Shown here: positions 51,575-60,018 of the stretch, in pieces
How the letters are laid out: every line of letters starts with the position of its first letter
Position numbering within the stretch: the first letter of the stretch is position 1
Assembly (NCBI RefSeq): GCF_003205295.1
Contig: NZ_QJRP01000005.1
Span: 124,001-188,000, forward strand
Direction of reading: 5' to 3'
Source of the DNA: Pseudomonas mosselii
Lineage (GTDB): Bacteria; Pseudomonadota; Gammaproteobacteria; Pseudomonadales; Pseudomonadaceae
DNA length: 64,000 bases
Program-made: the position numbers and the translations under genes
The notes under the pieces: generated by a model
What the model was told of the DNA's origin: nothing
Database searches by the model: none
What the model saw: only the letters and a program-made list of their open reading frames with translations

Positions 51575-51760
51575 TCCGTCCTAGGGGAGTAGTCTCCCGC
51601 GAGCGCCCTGCTCGCCCGGCACGCGTCAACACACTTGGCCCACAGGCCATGGCGCGTGCGACCCACGATCTGCGCAGACAGGTCCAGGGTTTGACAAGAC
51701 CTATGACACGCACACCTTACCCGGGGCGGGAAGGCTGTACGTGTCATAGCCGTGTCGACC
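51575..51760 (+). ncRNA. yybP-ykoY (manganese) riboswitch
   Basis: The leader of the UPF0016 gene has the conserved parts of the yybP-ykoY motif: GGGGAGTAG near 51584, then the two internal-loop strands ACCTTACCCGGGGCGGGAAGGC (about 51714-51735), enclosed by the 8-base stem ATGACACG (51703-51710) with CGTGTCAT (51740-51747). The RNA then runs into the ribosome-binding site TAGGA before the ATG. Known members sense Mn2+ and activate Mn exporters. A close agreement, though the fold was not computed. Confidence 0.85.
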
Positions 51761-51779
51761 CGCCCCCGTAGGAATCCTG

Positions 51780-52367
51780 ATGCTGGAATCGTTGCTCGTC
51801 CCCACCGCCATCGTTGCCCTCGCCGAAATCGGCGACAAGACGCAATTGCTTGCGCTCATCCTCGCCGCACGCTTTCGCAAGCCTTGGCCGATCATTGCCG
51901 GGATCATCGCCGCGACCCTGGCCAACCATGCTGCCGCCGGTGCCGTGGGTGCCTGGGTCAGCGGTTTCTTCAGCGAGTCGGTGCTGCACTGGATTCTTGC
52001 CGCAAGCTTCACCGCCACCGCGCTGTGGACCCTGGTACCGGACAAGATGGACGATGACGAAACCAGCAACGCGCGCCGCTTCGGGCCGTTCGTCACCACG
52101 CTGATCGCGTTCTTCCTCGCCGAGATCGGCGACAAGACCCAGGTGGCCACGGTGATGCTGGCCGCCCAGTATCCGCACCTGATCATGGTCATCATCGGCA
52201 CCACCCTGGGCATGCTGATCGCCAACGTGCCGGTGGTCCTGGCGGGCAACTTCGCGGCGGAGAAACTGCCGCTGACGCTGATCCGTCGCCTGGCGGCGAG
52301 CGCGTTCATCGTGCTGGCCATCGTCGCGGTGTATTCGGCGATGAAGACCAGCGGCTGGATTGGCTGA
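51780..52367 (+). CDS. UPF0016/TMEM165 family manganese exporter
   Basis: Inner-membrane cation exporter of 195 residues with six predicted helices and two copies of the family signature EIGDKTQ (Glu16-Gln22 and from Glu115), which form the metal-binding site. Bacterial members (MneA/MntX-like) export Mn2+; the riboswitch immediately upstream agrees. The ATG follows TAGGAATCC. Downstream, a half-REP-like inverted sequence (52386-52420) precedes the converging M48 gene. Confidence 0.92.
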   Translation: MLESLLVPTAIVALAEIGDKTQLLALILAARFRKPWPIIAGIIAATLANHAAAGAVGAWVSGFFSESVLHWILAASFTATALWTLVPDKMDDDETSNARRFGPFVTTLIAFFLAEIGDKTQVATVMLAAQYPHLIMVIIGTTLGMLIANVPVVLAGNFAAEKLPLTLIRRLAASAFIVLAIVAVYSAMKTSGWIG

Positions 52368-52439
52368 TCGCGCAGGGAACATTACCCCTGTGGGGGCGGC
52401 GGCGCGCCGCTCCCACGTTTTGCATGAAACCCCGGCGGC

Positions 52440-53255
52440 TTACTTCTTGGCCGCCTGATACAACGGCATCACCTTCGGAATCGCCGCCTGCAACGAGGCG
52501 ATCCGGCTGCTCGACGCCGGGTGGGTGCTCATGAACTCAGGCGGCGCGCCTTCGGACGCCTTGCTCATCTTGTTCCACAAGGTGATCGCGGCGTTCGGGT
52601 CGTAGCCGGCGCGGGCCGACAGCTCGAGGCCGATCAGGTCGGCTTCGTTCTCGTTGGCCCGGCTGTTGGGCAGGGTCATCGCGTAGTTCACCACCGTGTC
52701 GGCCATGGCCATGCTGTCCTGGCCCAGGCCGAAGATTGCGCCGGCACCCTGGCGGGCCATTTCCACGCCATAGGCCTTGGACATCGCTTCACGGCTGTGC
52801 TCGCGCAGGGCATGGGCGATCTCGTGGCCCACCACCGCGGCGATCTCGGCGTCGGTCAGCTTGAGCTGATCGATCAGGCCGGTGTAGACGATGATCTTGC
52901 CGCCCGGACCGCAGTTGGCGTTGAGCTCGTCGCTCTTGATCACGTTGACTTCCCAATTCCACTGCGCGGCATCCGGCCGGAACTGTGGTGCCTGGGCAAT
53001 CAGGCGCTTGGCGATGGCCTGTACGCGCTTGGCATCATTGCTGCTCTTGTCCAGCACGCCCTTGCTCGACGCCTCGCCGAGAGTCTGCTGGTAGGACTGG
53101 GCGTACATCTGGTTGACCTCATCGGTCGAGAGCATGCTGAACATGTACTGCTGGCGCTGGACGCCCACGGCACCGCCACTGGTGGTATTGACCGCCTGGC
53201 AGCCGCCGAGCAGGACGCTGGCCGTCAGCATGCTGACAACGAATGACTTACGCAT
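52440..53255 (-). CDS. M48 family metallopeptidase lipoprotein, LoiP/YcaL-like
   Basis: A 271-residue periplasmic zinc protease. Lipobox LLGGC (Cys19); zinc site HEIAH in GHEIAHALREHSREA with the third ligand Glu in NENEADLIG; the C-terminal HP of FMSTHPASSSRI is also family-conserved. It probably sits at the outer membrane and degrades misfolded outer-membrane proteins, as for LoiP/BepA. Single-gene unit on the minus strand. Confidence 0.92.
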   Translation of the reverse strand: MRKSFVVSMLTASVLLGGCQAVNTTSGGAVGVQRQQYMFSMLSTDEVNQMYAQSYQQTLGEASSKGVLDKSSNDAKRVQAIAKRLIAQAPQFRPDAAQWNWEVNVIKSDELNANCGPGGKIIVYTGLIDQLKLTDAEIAAVVGHEIAHALREHSREAMSKAYGVEMARQGAGAIFGLGQDSMAMADTVVNYAMTLPNSRANENEADLIGLELSARAGYDPNAAITLWNKMSKASEGAPPEFMSTHPASSSRIASLQAAIPKVMPLYQAAKK

Positions 53256-53407
53256 GAAAACACTCCCTATTTACGTGCCGCGTATCCTAGGCCCTGACGC
53301 CCGTGCCTGCCAGAGCCACAGGTAAGATTTCTGACAAGCCCCTCATGCTTTGGTATTAGCCCGCCGATAACCCTCGGTAACGACCTCCTTGCGCGCGGAG
53401 CTTTGCC

Positions 53408-55549
53408 ATGAAGTTCAAGTCGATCCAGTTTTCCGTGGCCGCCCTGGCCGGTGCCATCGTGCTGAGCATTGTCGCGGCCCTGGTGCTGTACGCCGTCTAT
53501 TCCGGGCAGCGTACCCAGACGCTGGTGCAACAGCGCACACAACAGCAGTTCGAGACCGTCATCGAACAGCGCCTCTCGGCCCTGGCCCGCACCCAGGTCA
53601 GCGAGATCCAGCGCGGCCTGGAAGCACCACTGGCGATCGCTCGCGGCCTGGCTACCGGCAACGCCATGCTCGGCATGCAGGACGCCGATGGCCAACCACT
53701 GATGCGCGTCGATCGCGAACACCTGATCAACCAGCTCAAGCGCACTGTGGAGGTCAACCCGAGCGTGCTGGGCGCCTACCTGGGCTGGGAGCCGAACGCC
53801 CTCGACCATGCCGATGGCCGCTACGTCGGCAGCAACCTGGTGGGCATCGACAGCGCCAGCGGGCGCTTCCTGCCCTGGTGGTTCCGCAATGGCGACGGCA
53901 GTCTCGGCCAGGACAAGCTGGCCGATGTCGACGACCGCACGGTGCTCGCCACAGGCGTGCGTGCCAGCGAGTACTACCTGTGCCCCAAGGAGTCGAAGAA
54001 GGCCTGCGTGATCGATCCCGCGCCTTATAAAGTGGGCGACAAGATGGTCATGCTCGCCTCATTCGTCGAGCCGATCATGATCGACGGCCAGTTCCAGGGC
54101 ATGGCCGGTGCCGACCTGTCGGTGAACTTCATCCAGGACCTGCTCAATGCCGCCGACCGCCAGCTCTACGACGGCGCCGGCGAACTGGCGCTGGTCTCCA
54201 GCAATGGCCGCCTGGTGGCCTACACCCGCGATCCGGCCAAGTTCGGCGAAAAGGCCGGTGACGTGCTGGACAGCGACGAAGCCAACACCCTCAAGAACCT
54301 GAGTGGCGAGGCCTTGCACTATGAAGTGGATGCCGCCAAGGACCGCATCGAGCTGTACCTGCCGTTCAAGATCGCCGGCACCGATGCACGCTGGACCCTG
54401 CTGCTGGAGCTGCCGCTGAGCACGGTCATGGCCGACGTCAACCGTCTGCAGCAGGACCTGGCCGAACAGCGTCGCACCGATATCGCCGGCATGACCGTGG
54501 TCGGCCTGGGCATCGCCGCCCTCGGCCTGCTGGTGATCTGGCTGCTGGCCCTTGGCATCGCCCGCCCGCTCAAGCAGATGGTGAGCATGCTCGACGATAT
54601 CGCCCAGGGCGAAGGCGACCTGACCCGACGCCTGCAGAGCGACCGGGCCGACGAACTGGGCGCCATCGCCAAGGGCTTCAACACCTTCCTGGCCAAGTTG
54701 CAGGCGATGATCAGCCAGGTGGTCAGTTCGGTGCAGAAAGTCAGCGACTCGTCCGAACACACCGCCGACATCGCCATCCGCACCAACCAGGGCGTGCACA
54801 AGCAGATGGCCGAGATCGACCAGGTGGCCACCGCCGTGCATGAAATGACCGCCACCGCCCAGGACGTGGCGCGCAATGCCACGCAAGCGGCCCAGGCCGC
54901 CAGTGAAGCCGACCGCGCCGCCAACCAGGGCCTGGACATCGTCCGCGATACGTCGCACTCGATCAGCGAGCTGGCCACCGAGATCGGTCGCGCCGTGACC
55001 GTGGTCCAGGACCTGGCCCGCGACAGCGAGAATATCAACGCCATCCTGGTGACCATCCGCGCCATCGCCGAGCAGACCAACCTGCTGGCGCTCAATGCCG
55101 CCATCGAGGCGGCCCGCGCCGGCGAGCAGGGCCGGGGCTTTGCGGTGGTCGCCGACGAGGTGCGCAACCTGGCGCAGAAGACCCAGCAGGCCACCCAGGA
55201 AATCCAGCAGATGATCCAGCAGTTGCAGCTGGGCACGCGCGAAGTGGTCAAGGTAATGGAAGACAGCCAGGGCAAGACCGACATCAGCGTGCAGCAGGCC
55301 AGCCGCGCGGCCGAGTCGCTGGCCAGCATCACCCAGGCGGTGTCGGTGATCAACGACATGAACACGCAGATCGCCAGCGCCGCCGAGGAGCAGAGCGCCG
55401 TGGCCGAGGACATCAACCGCAATGTGATCAACATCGGCCAGGTGGCCGGCGAGGTAGCCGGCGGCGCCGACGAGTCGAGCCAGGCCAGCGCCGAGCTGAC
55501 CAAGCTGGCCGAGCAGCAGCGGCGGTTGATCAATCAGTTCAGGGTGTAG
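53408..55549 (+). CDS. Methyl-accepting chemotaxis protein with dCache sensor
   Basis: A 713-residue chemoreceptor: helix 1 ([21 protein letters not shown], residues about 10-31), a periplasmic dCache domain (about 32-360), helix 2 ([19 protein letters not shown], about 364-383), HAMP ([17 protein letters not shown]) and the signalling tip [38 protein letters not shown]. There is no C-terminal CheR-binding pentapeptide; the protein ends QFRV. dCache types bind amino acids, amines or organic acids; the ligand is not identifiable from the fragments. ATG follows GCGCGGAGC. Confidence 0.93.
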   Translation: MKFKSIQFSVAALAGAIVLSIVAALVLYAVYSGQRTQTLVQQRTQQQFETVIEQRLSALARTQVSEIQRGLEAPLAIARGLATGNAMLGMQDADGQPLMRVDREHLINQLKRTVEVNPSVLGAYLGWEPNALDHADGRYVGSNLVGIDSASGRFLPWWFRNGDGSLGQDKLADVDDRTVLATGVRASEYYLCPKESKKACVIDPAPYKVGDKMVMLASFVEPIMIDGQFQGMAGADLSVNFIQDLLNAADRQLYDGAGELALVSSNGRLVAYTRDPAKFGEKAGDVLDSDEANTLKNLSGEALHYEVDAAKDRIELYLPFKIAGTDARWTLLLELPLSTVMADVNRLQQDLAEQRRTDIAGMTVVGLGIAALGLLVIWLLALGIARPLKQMVSMLDDIAQGEGDLTRRLQSDRADELGAIAKGFNTFLAKLQAMISQVVSSVQKVSDSSEHTADIAIRTNQGVHKQMAEIDQVATAVHEMTATAQDVARNATQAAQAASEADRAANQGLDIVRDTSHSISELATEIGRAVTVVQDLARDSENINAILVTIRAIAEQTNLLALNAAIEAARAGEQGRGFAVVADEVRNLAQKTQQATQEIQQMIQQLQLGTREVVKVMEDSQGKTDISVQQASRAAESLASITQAVSVINDMNTQIASAAEEQSAVAEDINRNVINIGQVAGEVAGGADESSQASAELTKLAEQQRRLINQFRV

Positions 55550-55564
55550 GCCTGCACGCGTGCC

Positions 55565-55686
55565 CCTGTAGGAGCGGCCTTGTGCCGCGAAAGGGCCGCA
55601 AAGCGGCCCCGGCGATCTTTGCGTCAACGCTGAAACCCTGGGGCCGCTTCGCGGCCCTTTCGCGGCACAAGGCCGCTCCTACAGGG
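55565..55686. repeat. Paired inverted REP, 46-base arms (CCGCGAAA/GGAGCGGCC class)
   Basis: Arms 55565-55610 and 55640-55686 are reverse complements with one clear mismatch, the longest REP pair in the window. Located between converging chemoreceptor and SRAP genes. Confidence 0.9.
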
Positions 55687-55701
55687 AGTAGCGCACGCCT
55701 C

Positions 55702-56322
55702 CTAGGCGGGTGTCAGGCACTCCGGCCCATCGAGCTTCGGATCGTTGACGAAAAACGCCAGTGCACGCTCACGCAGTGCCGTCGGCGGCTTGGCCAGCAA
55801 CTCGTGCAGCCTCGCCATCGGTGTTTCAGGATCCAGCCACAGCGCCTGCTCGGCCTCGTCCAGGATCAGCGGCCGACGCTGGTTCATCGCCGCTTGCGTC
55901 ACCACCGCGCAACTCAGCCATGCCTGCTCCTGCACCGGGTAGACCTCCCATACCGCGGCGAAGAACAGCGACGCACCCTCCCCCGGCGTCACCCAGTATG
56001 GGCGCTTGCGCGCCGTGCCGCGCCATTCGTAGAAGCCGTTGGCCGGCATCAGGCAACGCCGCTGGCGCAAGGGCTCGCGGAACATCGGCTGCTCGGCGAG
56101 GGTTTCGGCGCGGGCCTGGGCCGGGGTGCGGGACAGGTCGGTGAGCCAGGCCGGGGTCAGACCCCAGCGCGCAGTGGCGAGTTGCAGCTGGCCATCGAGC
56201 TGGCGCTGGATCAGCACCGTGGCACCGGGCGAGATATTCCATTGGGCCTGCTGGCCCGGGGGGAAGCCCGGCAGGCCGGCGAAGCTCTGGGACCAGCGAA
56301 ACAGGGCGTAGCGTCCACACAT
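55702..56322 (-). CDS. SRAP/YedK-family protein with altered active-site residues
   Basis: SRAP (SOS response-associated peptidase, HMCES-like) protein of 206 residues; the family crosslinks abasic sites in single-stranded DNA through an N-terminal Cys. Met-Cys2 (MCGRYALF) is kept, and Glu99 of GFYEW corresponds to Glu105 of E. coli YedK. By my reading the Asn of NARxET is Gln69 (QARAET) and the active-site His of HDRRP is Asn147 (NQRRPLIL). ATG 56322 is needed so Cys follows the initiator. Activity may therefore differ from YedK. Confidence 0.85.
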   Translation of the reverse strand: MCGRYALFRWSQSFAGLPGFPPGQQAQWNISPGATVLIQRQLDGQLQLATARWGLTPAWLTDLSRTPAQARAETLAEQPMFREPLRQRRCLMPANGFYEWRGTARKRPYWVTPGEGASLFFAAVWEVYPVQEQAWLSCAVVTQAAMNQRRPLILDEAEQALWLDPETPMARLHELLAKPPTALRERALAFFVNDPKLDGPECLTPA

Positions 56323-56337
56323 GGGCGAAATCAAAAC

Positions 56338-56598
56338 CTAGCAGATCAGGGTTCCGGGATAACTCTCCGGTTCGTCGCCGGCAAGCGGCTGGGCGGCATT
56401 GTACGCATCGATCAACTGCCGTGCGTACCCGGCCTGTTCATCCGGCACCGCCAGGCCCAGCAGCCCGTGCATCGGCAACTCGCCCACGGCGCCCATCAGA
56501 TCGCGCCCGACCAGGTGCACATCGATGCCCTCGCTGGCCAGCATGCCCACCAGCATCTGCGCCTCCAGCAGGCTTTCCGGCTCATAGATCCTTTGCAT
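56338..56598 (-). CDS. DUF2007-family protein
   Basis: An 86-residue protein with the DUF2007 pattern: MQRIYEPESLLEAQMLVGMLASEG..., IDVHLVGRDLMGAVGELPMH and LAVPDEQAGYARQLID. DUF2007 has a ferredoxin-like fold and is often called putative signal-transducing protein; role unknown. It shares one base with the CPXCG gene (TGATG), so the two are coupled. Confidence 0.85.
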   Translation of the reverse strand: MQRIYEPESLLEAQMLVGMLASEGIDVHLVGRDLMGAVGELPMHGLLGLAVPDEQAGYARQLIDAYNAAQPLAGDEPESYPGTLIC

Positions 56599-56780
56599 CA
56601 GTCGTTCTCGCCATACACATCGAGCATCCACTCCTCACCATGCACCTGCAGCACGAAGCGGATAGGCTTGCAGCACACTTGGCAGTCCTCGATGTACTCC
56701 TGGTCGCCGCCGGACAGGTCCACCGTGGTTTCGACTTCCTCGCCACAATAAGGGCAATCGTAGATCGCAGTTTCCAGCAT
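56598..56780 (-). CDS. CPXCG motif-containing zinc-ribbon protein
   Basis: A 60-residue protein with Cys9-Pro-Tyr-Cys12 and Cys33, Cys36 and Cys37 in EDCQVCCKPI, a four-cysteine zinc ribbon plus one extra Cys. The acidic, Trp-containing tail (GEEWMLDVYGEND) is typical. Conserved in pseudomonads next to DUF2007; function unknown. Confidence 0.88.
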   Translation of the reverse strand: MLETAIYDCPYCGEEVETTVDLSGGDQEYIEDCQVCCKPIRFVLQVHGEEWMLDVYGEND

Positions 56781-56902
56781 CGCGGCCTCCGAAGTGACTT
56801 GTGCGTATAATTGCCGGTCTGTTTACAGGGCCTGTGTGCGTCCGAGCCGTTTTTCGGAGCCCGCCCCTACCTAATTACCCTAGCCGTTTCCAACAAGAGA
56901 GC

Positions 56903-58072
56903 ATGATGGGCGAATTCGATGCCATCCGACCGTACGACGACGCTGAGGTCCCTGCCGTTCTGGCACGCCTGCTCAGCGACCCGGCATTTCTCGATATCCT
57001 GACCCACTTCCGCTTCCCGCGCGCGGCTGGCGCCTTTGGCTGGCTGCTCAAACCGCTGATCGCCCGGCGCCTGCGCAAGGAATTCGCCGGCGTGAGCTGC
57101 GTGTCCACGCTGCAGGACAAGGTCGAGTACTACGTCGACCGCACCATCGACCGCGCCACCGACGGCGTTACCTATACCGGCGTCGAACAGCTCAAGTCGG
57201 GGACCGCCTACCTGTTCCTGGCCAACCACCGCGATATCGTGATGGACCCGGCCTTCGTCAACTACGCGGTGTACCACGCCGGCCTGCCGACGCCGCGCAT
57301 CGCCATCGGCGACAACCTGCTGCAAAAGCCGTTCGTTAGCGACATGATGCGCCTGAACAAGAGCTTCATCGTGCACCGCTCGATCAGCGGCCGCCGCGAG
57401 AAGCTGGCCGCCTACCAGCTGCTCTCGGCCTACATCAATCACTCGATCCGCAACGATTGCGTGTCGATCTGGATCGCCCAGGCCGAAGGTCGCGCCAAGG
57501 ACGGTGACGACCGTACCGATTCGGCGATCCTCAAGATGTTCCACATGAGCCGCAAGGACGAGCCGTTCGGCGCGGTGGTCCAGAGCCTGAACCTGATCCC
57601 GGTGTCGATCAGCTACGAATACGACCCCTGCGACCAGGCCAAGGCCCGCGAGCTGTATATCCGCGCCACCACCGGCAGCTACACCAAGGCGCCGGGCGAG
57701 GACGACAACAGCATCGCTCAGGGCATCACCGGCTACAAAGGGCGGGTACACATCAACTTCGCCCCGCCGGTAACCGATTACCACGAGGACACCAAGCAAC
57801 TGGCGCAGGCCATTGATCGGCAGATTCTGGGCGGCTACCGGCTGTTCCCGGTGCACTACCTGGCCTATGCGATGTGGACGGAGAAGGACGCGACGCTCGA
57901 GGTACCGAGCGCGGAGAAACTGTTCCCGGCCGACGAGCTGGCCAAGGCGAAGGAAGAGTGGCAGCGCCGCCTGGACGCGTGCCCGGTCGAGCATCAGCCG
58001 TACCTGGTGCAGCAGTATGCGACGCCGGTGCGTAACCAGTATCAGGTGAAGCGTCAGCCGGCATCGGCCTGA
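56903..58072 (+). CDS. PlsC-like acyltransferase family protein
   Basis: A 389-residue glycerolipid-type acyltransferase. The catalytic region reads LFLANHRDIVMDPAFVNY: His is followed by Asp after five residues or after one, in place of the usual HX4D spacing, as also recalled for a subset of bacterial members. A substrate-binding block (IAQAEGRAKDGDDRTD; FVSDMMRLNKSFIVHRS) follows. ATG 56903 follows AAGAGAGC; a 34-codon longer form is weaker. Lipid substrate unknown. Confidence 0.82.
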   Translation: MMGEFDAIRPYDDAEVPAVLARLLSDPAFLDILTHFRFPRAAGAFGWLLKPLIARRLRKEFAGVSCVSTLQDKVEYYVDRTIDRATDGVTYTGVEQLKSGTAYLFLANHRDIVMDPAFVNYAVYHAGLPTPRIAIGDNLLQKPFVSDMMRLNKSFIVHRSISGRREKLAAYQLLSAYINHSIRNDCVSIWIAQAEGRAKDGDDRTDSAILKMFHMSRKDEPFGAVVQSLNLIPVSISYEYDPCDQAKARELYIRATTGSYTKAPGEDDNSIAQGITGYKGRVHINFAPPVTDYHEDTKQLAQAIDRQILGGYRLFPVHYLAYAMWTEKDATLEVPSAEKLFPADELAKAKEEWQRRLDACPVEHQPYLVQQYATPVRNQYQVKRQPASA

Positions 58073-58081
58073 CAACGCACC

Positions 58082-58170
58082 TGTAGGAGCGGGCTTGTCC
58101 CGCGAAGGCGTCAGATCAAGCAATGATGTGATCTGATATGACGCCTTCGCGGGACAAGCCCGCTCCTACA
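58082..58170. repeat. Paired inverted REP with long composite arms
   Basis: TGTAGGAGCGGGCTTGTCCC...GCGTCAGATCA (58082-58118) pairs with the right half (58129-58170), which has an ATATG insertion. The core GCTTGTCCCGCGAAG differs slightly from the other classes. Between the acyltransferase and a converging small gene. Confidence 0.88.
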
Positions 58171-58187
58171 CAGAGCAGGTATCGCCT

Positions 58188-58448
58188 TCAGATCCAGGTA
58201 CTGAACCAGGACAAAAGCAAGGCCATCGCCAGGCAGCAGAAGCCCAGGATGTAGTAATAGCGCGACACCCGCTGCTCGAGCCCATCCACCACGCCTTCAT
58301 CCACCGCCAGGCTCTCCCGGCTCAGCGCCTCGCGACGCCGGGCGCTATGCAGCAGCAACCCGCCAGGGCAGGTAATGAGCAGGGCCAGCAGGTTGATCAG
58401 CTTCGCCGGATGGGCGGCCAGGAAGCCCCAGAACACTTGCAACGACAT
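58188..58448 (-). CDS. Small two-helix inner-membrane protein, unknown
   Basis: 86 residues with one hydrophobic segment near the start (LINLLALLITCPGGLLLH) and one at the end (YYYILGFCCLAMALLLSWF), separated by a polar loop rich in Arg and Glu. No family recognised. The frame and high-GC codon use look genuine and the ATG has a clear upstream spacer. Divergent from the 58608 gene. Confidence 0.65.
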   Translation of the reverse strand: MSLQVFWGFLAAHPAKLINLLALLITCPGGLLLHSARRREALSRESLAVDEGVVDGLEQRVSRYYYILGFCCLAMALLLSWFSTWI

Positions 58449-58607
58449 TGCGCGACCTCGGTATAACGTGCGGCAAAGCCCGGCATTCTACCCAAGCCCA
58501 GGTTCACTGCCGCCACTTTGCGACCAGCTGCCATTTAATTTCATCTGTCACACGCTCGTCATCCAGGCAGGCCACCCTGTCGGCCTTCAACCGAACCGGA
58601 GCTTGTC

Positions 58608-58814
58608 ATGCTGCACGCCGAAAACCAGGACCGCCTCTATCTTGTCGCCCAGAGCGACGAACAGCAGGCGCTGATCGACGGTTTCGCCATCAATGTCCAG
58701 GACCGCCAGTGGCTGGTGTACTGCGCACTGGGCGGGCATGCCCACCAGGACTTGCCGGAAGTCGACCCGCATACCGGGATCAGTCTGCTGGACTTCAATG
58801 TGCAGGCTGCCTGA
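58608..58814 (+). CDS. Conserved small protein, unknown function
   Basis: A 68-residue protein (MLHAENQDRLYLVAQSDEQQ...) without signal or membrane segment; acidic, with the block WLVYCALGGHAHQDLPEVD. A GGAG ribosome-binding site lies 6-9 bases before the ATG. I recall similar short proteins in other pseudomonads but no function. Followed by a bidirectional terminator. Confidence 0.7.
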   Translation: MLHAENQDRLYLVAQSDEQQALIDGFAINVQDRQWLVYCALGGHAHQDLPEVDPHTGISLLDFNVQAA

Positions 58815-58840
58815 GCCGCAAGTACGTCCGCCCAGCCAAT

Positions 58841-58878
58841 AAAAAACCCGCCGTCTGGTTGTCCAGGCGGCGGGTTTT
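58841..58878. terminator. Bidirectional Rho-independent terminator
   Basis: AAAAAACCCGCCGTCTGG and CCAGGCGGCGGGTTTTC form a strong GC-rich stem of about 13 pairs with A/T runs at both ends, between the converging 58608 gene and the yajG-like gene. Confidence 0.88.
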
Positions 58879-58894
58879 CTTCAATGCAAAAGCC

Positions 58895-59479
58895 TTACTC
58901 GCCCAGCACCTGACCGACGGTCGGGTCCTTGAACAGACGGGTCAGGGCATCGCTGAGCACATCGCTCACCAGCTTGGTGTTGGTTTCCTGGTTCGGCGCC
59001 ATGCCGAAGCGCTGGTCCAGCGAGGCGCCGTAACGGCCGCTGTAGCGGCGGTTGGCGTTGGATACGTCGGCACGGAAGGTGGCGCCGATGGTCGCCTCGG
59101 TCACGTACATCTTGTCCTTGGGCGACTGGTACTTGAGCTCGGCCAGGGTCACGGTCAGCTGAGGCGCGTTGTAGGCGTTGGGCGTCGGGGTGAAGCCGAG
59201 CAGGCGTACCGCCGCTTCGGCCTGGGCCTGCAACTTGGGCACGACATCGTTGCCATTGACGGTGATGGTGCTGGTCTCGGGGTACATGCCACCGCGGGTG
59301 CCGAGCGATTGCGAGGCGCGCCCGTCGACAACCTTGACCACCACCGGCTGACCGTGGCCGACTGGGGCCAGTTGTTGGGTAAGCTTGGGTTGCGGGCTGA
59401 GTTGCTGCGGGCTGTGGGCACAACCGGCCAGGCTCAGGCTGGCCACCGCGAACAAACCGACCAACAGACGTTGCAACAT
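58895..59479 (-). CDS. YajG-family lipoprotein
   Basis: A 194-residue outer-membrane lipoprotein: lipobox LSLAGC (Cys20) and the YajG body (VVVKVVDGRASQSLGTRGG; FTPTPNAYNAPQLTVTLAEL; YVTEATIGATFRADV). Family function is not established. Single-gene unit on the minus strand; the MITE-like element lies just upstream of its start. Confidence 0.9.
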   Translation of the reverse strand: MLQRLLVGLFAVASLSLAGCAHSPQQLSPQPKLTQQLAPVGHGQPVVVKVVDGRASQSLGTRGGMYPETSTITVNGNDVVPKLQAQAEAAVRLLGFTPTPNAYNAPQLTVTLAELKYQSPKDKMYVTEATIGATFRADVSNANRRYSGRYGASLDQRFGMAPNQETNTKLVSDVLSDALTRLFKDPTVGQVLGE

Positions 59480-59520
59480 GCGCGTTTCTCCAGAAAAAGC
59501 GGCAAAGGCTCACAGTATAC

Positions 59521-59686
59521 CTAGTGTCCTGTCTCGGAAGTACGTTCTCTTTTGGCGAGTGGCTTGGGTGTTCGGGCAAGGCGCCGCGAAGAGTCATAGC
59601 AGGGCTATGGCGAGGAGTGGCAACGCCGGCCGGGCGCCCAAGACGCCGCCAAAAGTGAACAGCTTATTTCCGAGACAGGGCACTAG
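59521..59686. mobile_element. MITE-like element with 19-bp terminal inverted repeats
   Basis: A 166-base element begins CTAGTGTCCTGTCTCGGAA and ends TTCCGAGACAGGGCACTAG; these 19-base ends are inverted repeats with one mismatch. Inside, GTTCTCTTTTGGCG...TTGGG and CCCAAGACGCCGCCAAAAGTGAAC continue as an imperfect long inverted repeat. Both ends show CTAG, which could be a 4-base target duplication of the YTAR type. No ORF is encoded. It sits between the yajG-like start and the small gene at 59785. Confidence 0.75.
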
Positions 59687-59784
59687 CGCGCCACGGGCCA
59701 GTCATCGGCCAAAGCCGCTTGTCACAATCGTTTCATGCCCCCCGGTTACTCTGGCGCCAGCCCTCCCACACAGGACTGACCACC

Positions 59785-60018
59785 ATGGCCTCGCTCTGGA
59801 CCCTGCTCTTGCACCGCCCGCGCCACGCCACCTACGCCCGCCTCGACAGCGACGGCATCTGCCTCGGTTTCATGCACTGCGCCATGCCCCCGGGCAACGG
59901 CGCCTGGGTGCAGGTGCGCGAGGCGCAACTGGCCTGGCTCGGCCGCCCGCTGCCGGCCAGCGCGCGGGTTTGCGCCCGTGCAACGCAGCGTTGGCAGCAA
60001 CGCACCCTGTCGGCCTGA
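59785..60018 (+). CDS. Small conserved protein, unknown function
   Basis: 77 residues, MASLWTLLLHRPRHATYARL..., without signal peptide or recognised family; a short Trp/Ala-rich tail. ATG 59785 follows AGGACTGACC, a moderate ribosome-binding site. The conserved look of the codons favours a real gene, but nothing ties it to a function. Confidence 0.6.
   Translation: MASLWTLLLHRPRHATYARLDSDGICLGFMHCAMPPGNGAWVQVREAQLAWLGRPLPASARVCARATQRWQQRTLSA

Noticed and set aside
52386-52420. GC-rich inverted sequence downstream of the UPF0016 gene as a full REP pair
   Set aside because: Only one arm matches the REP cores; looks like a half or decayed copy.
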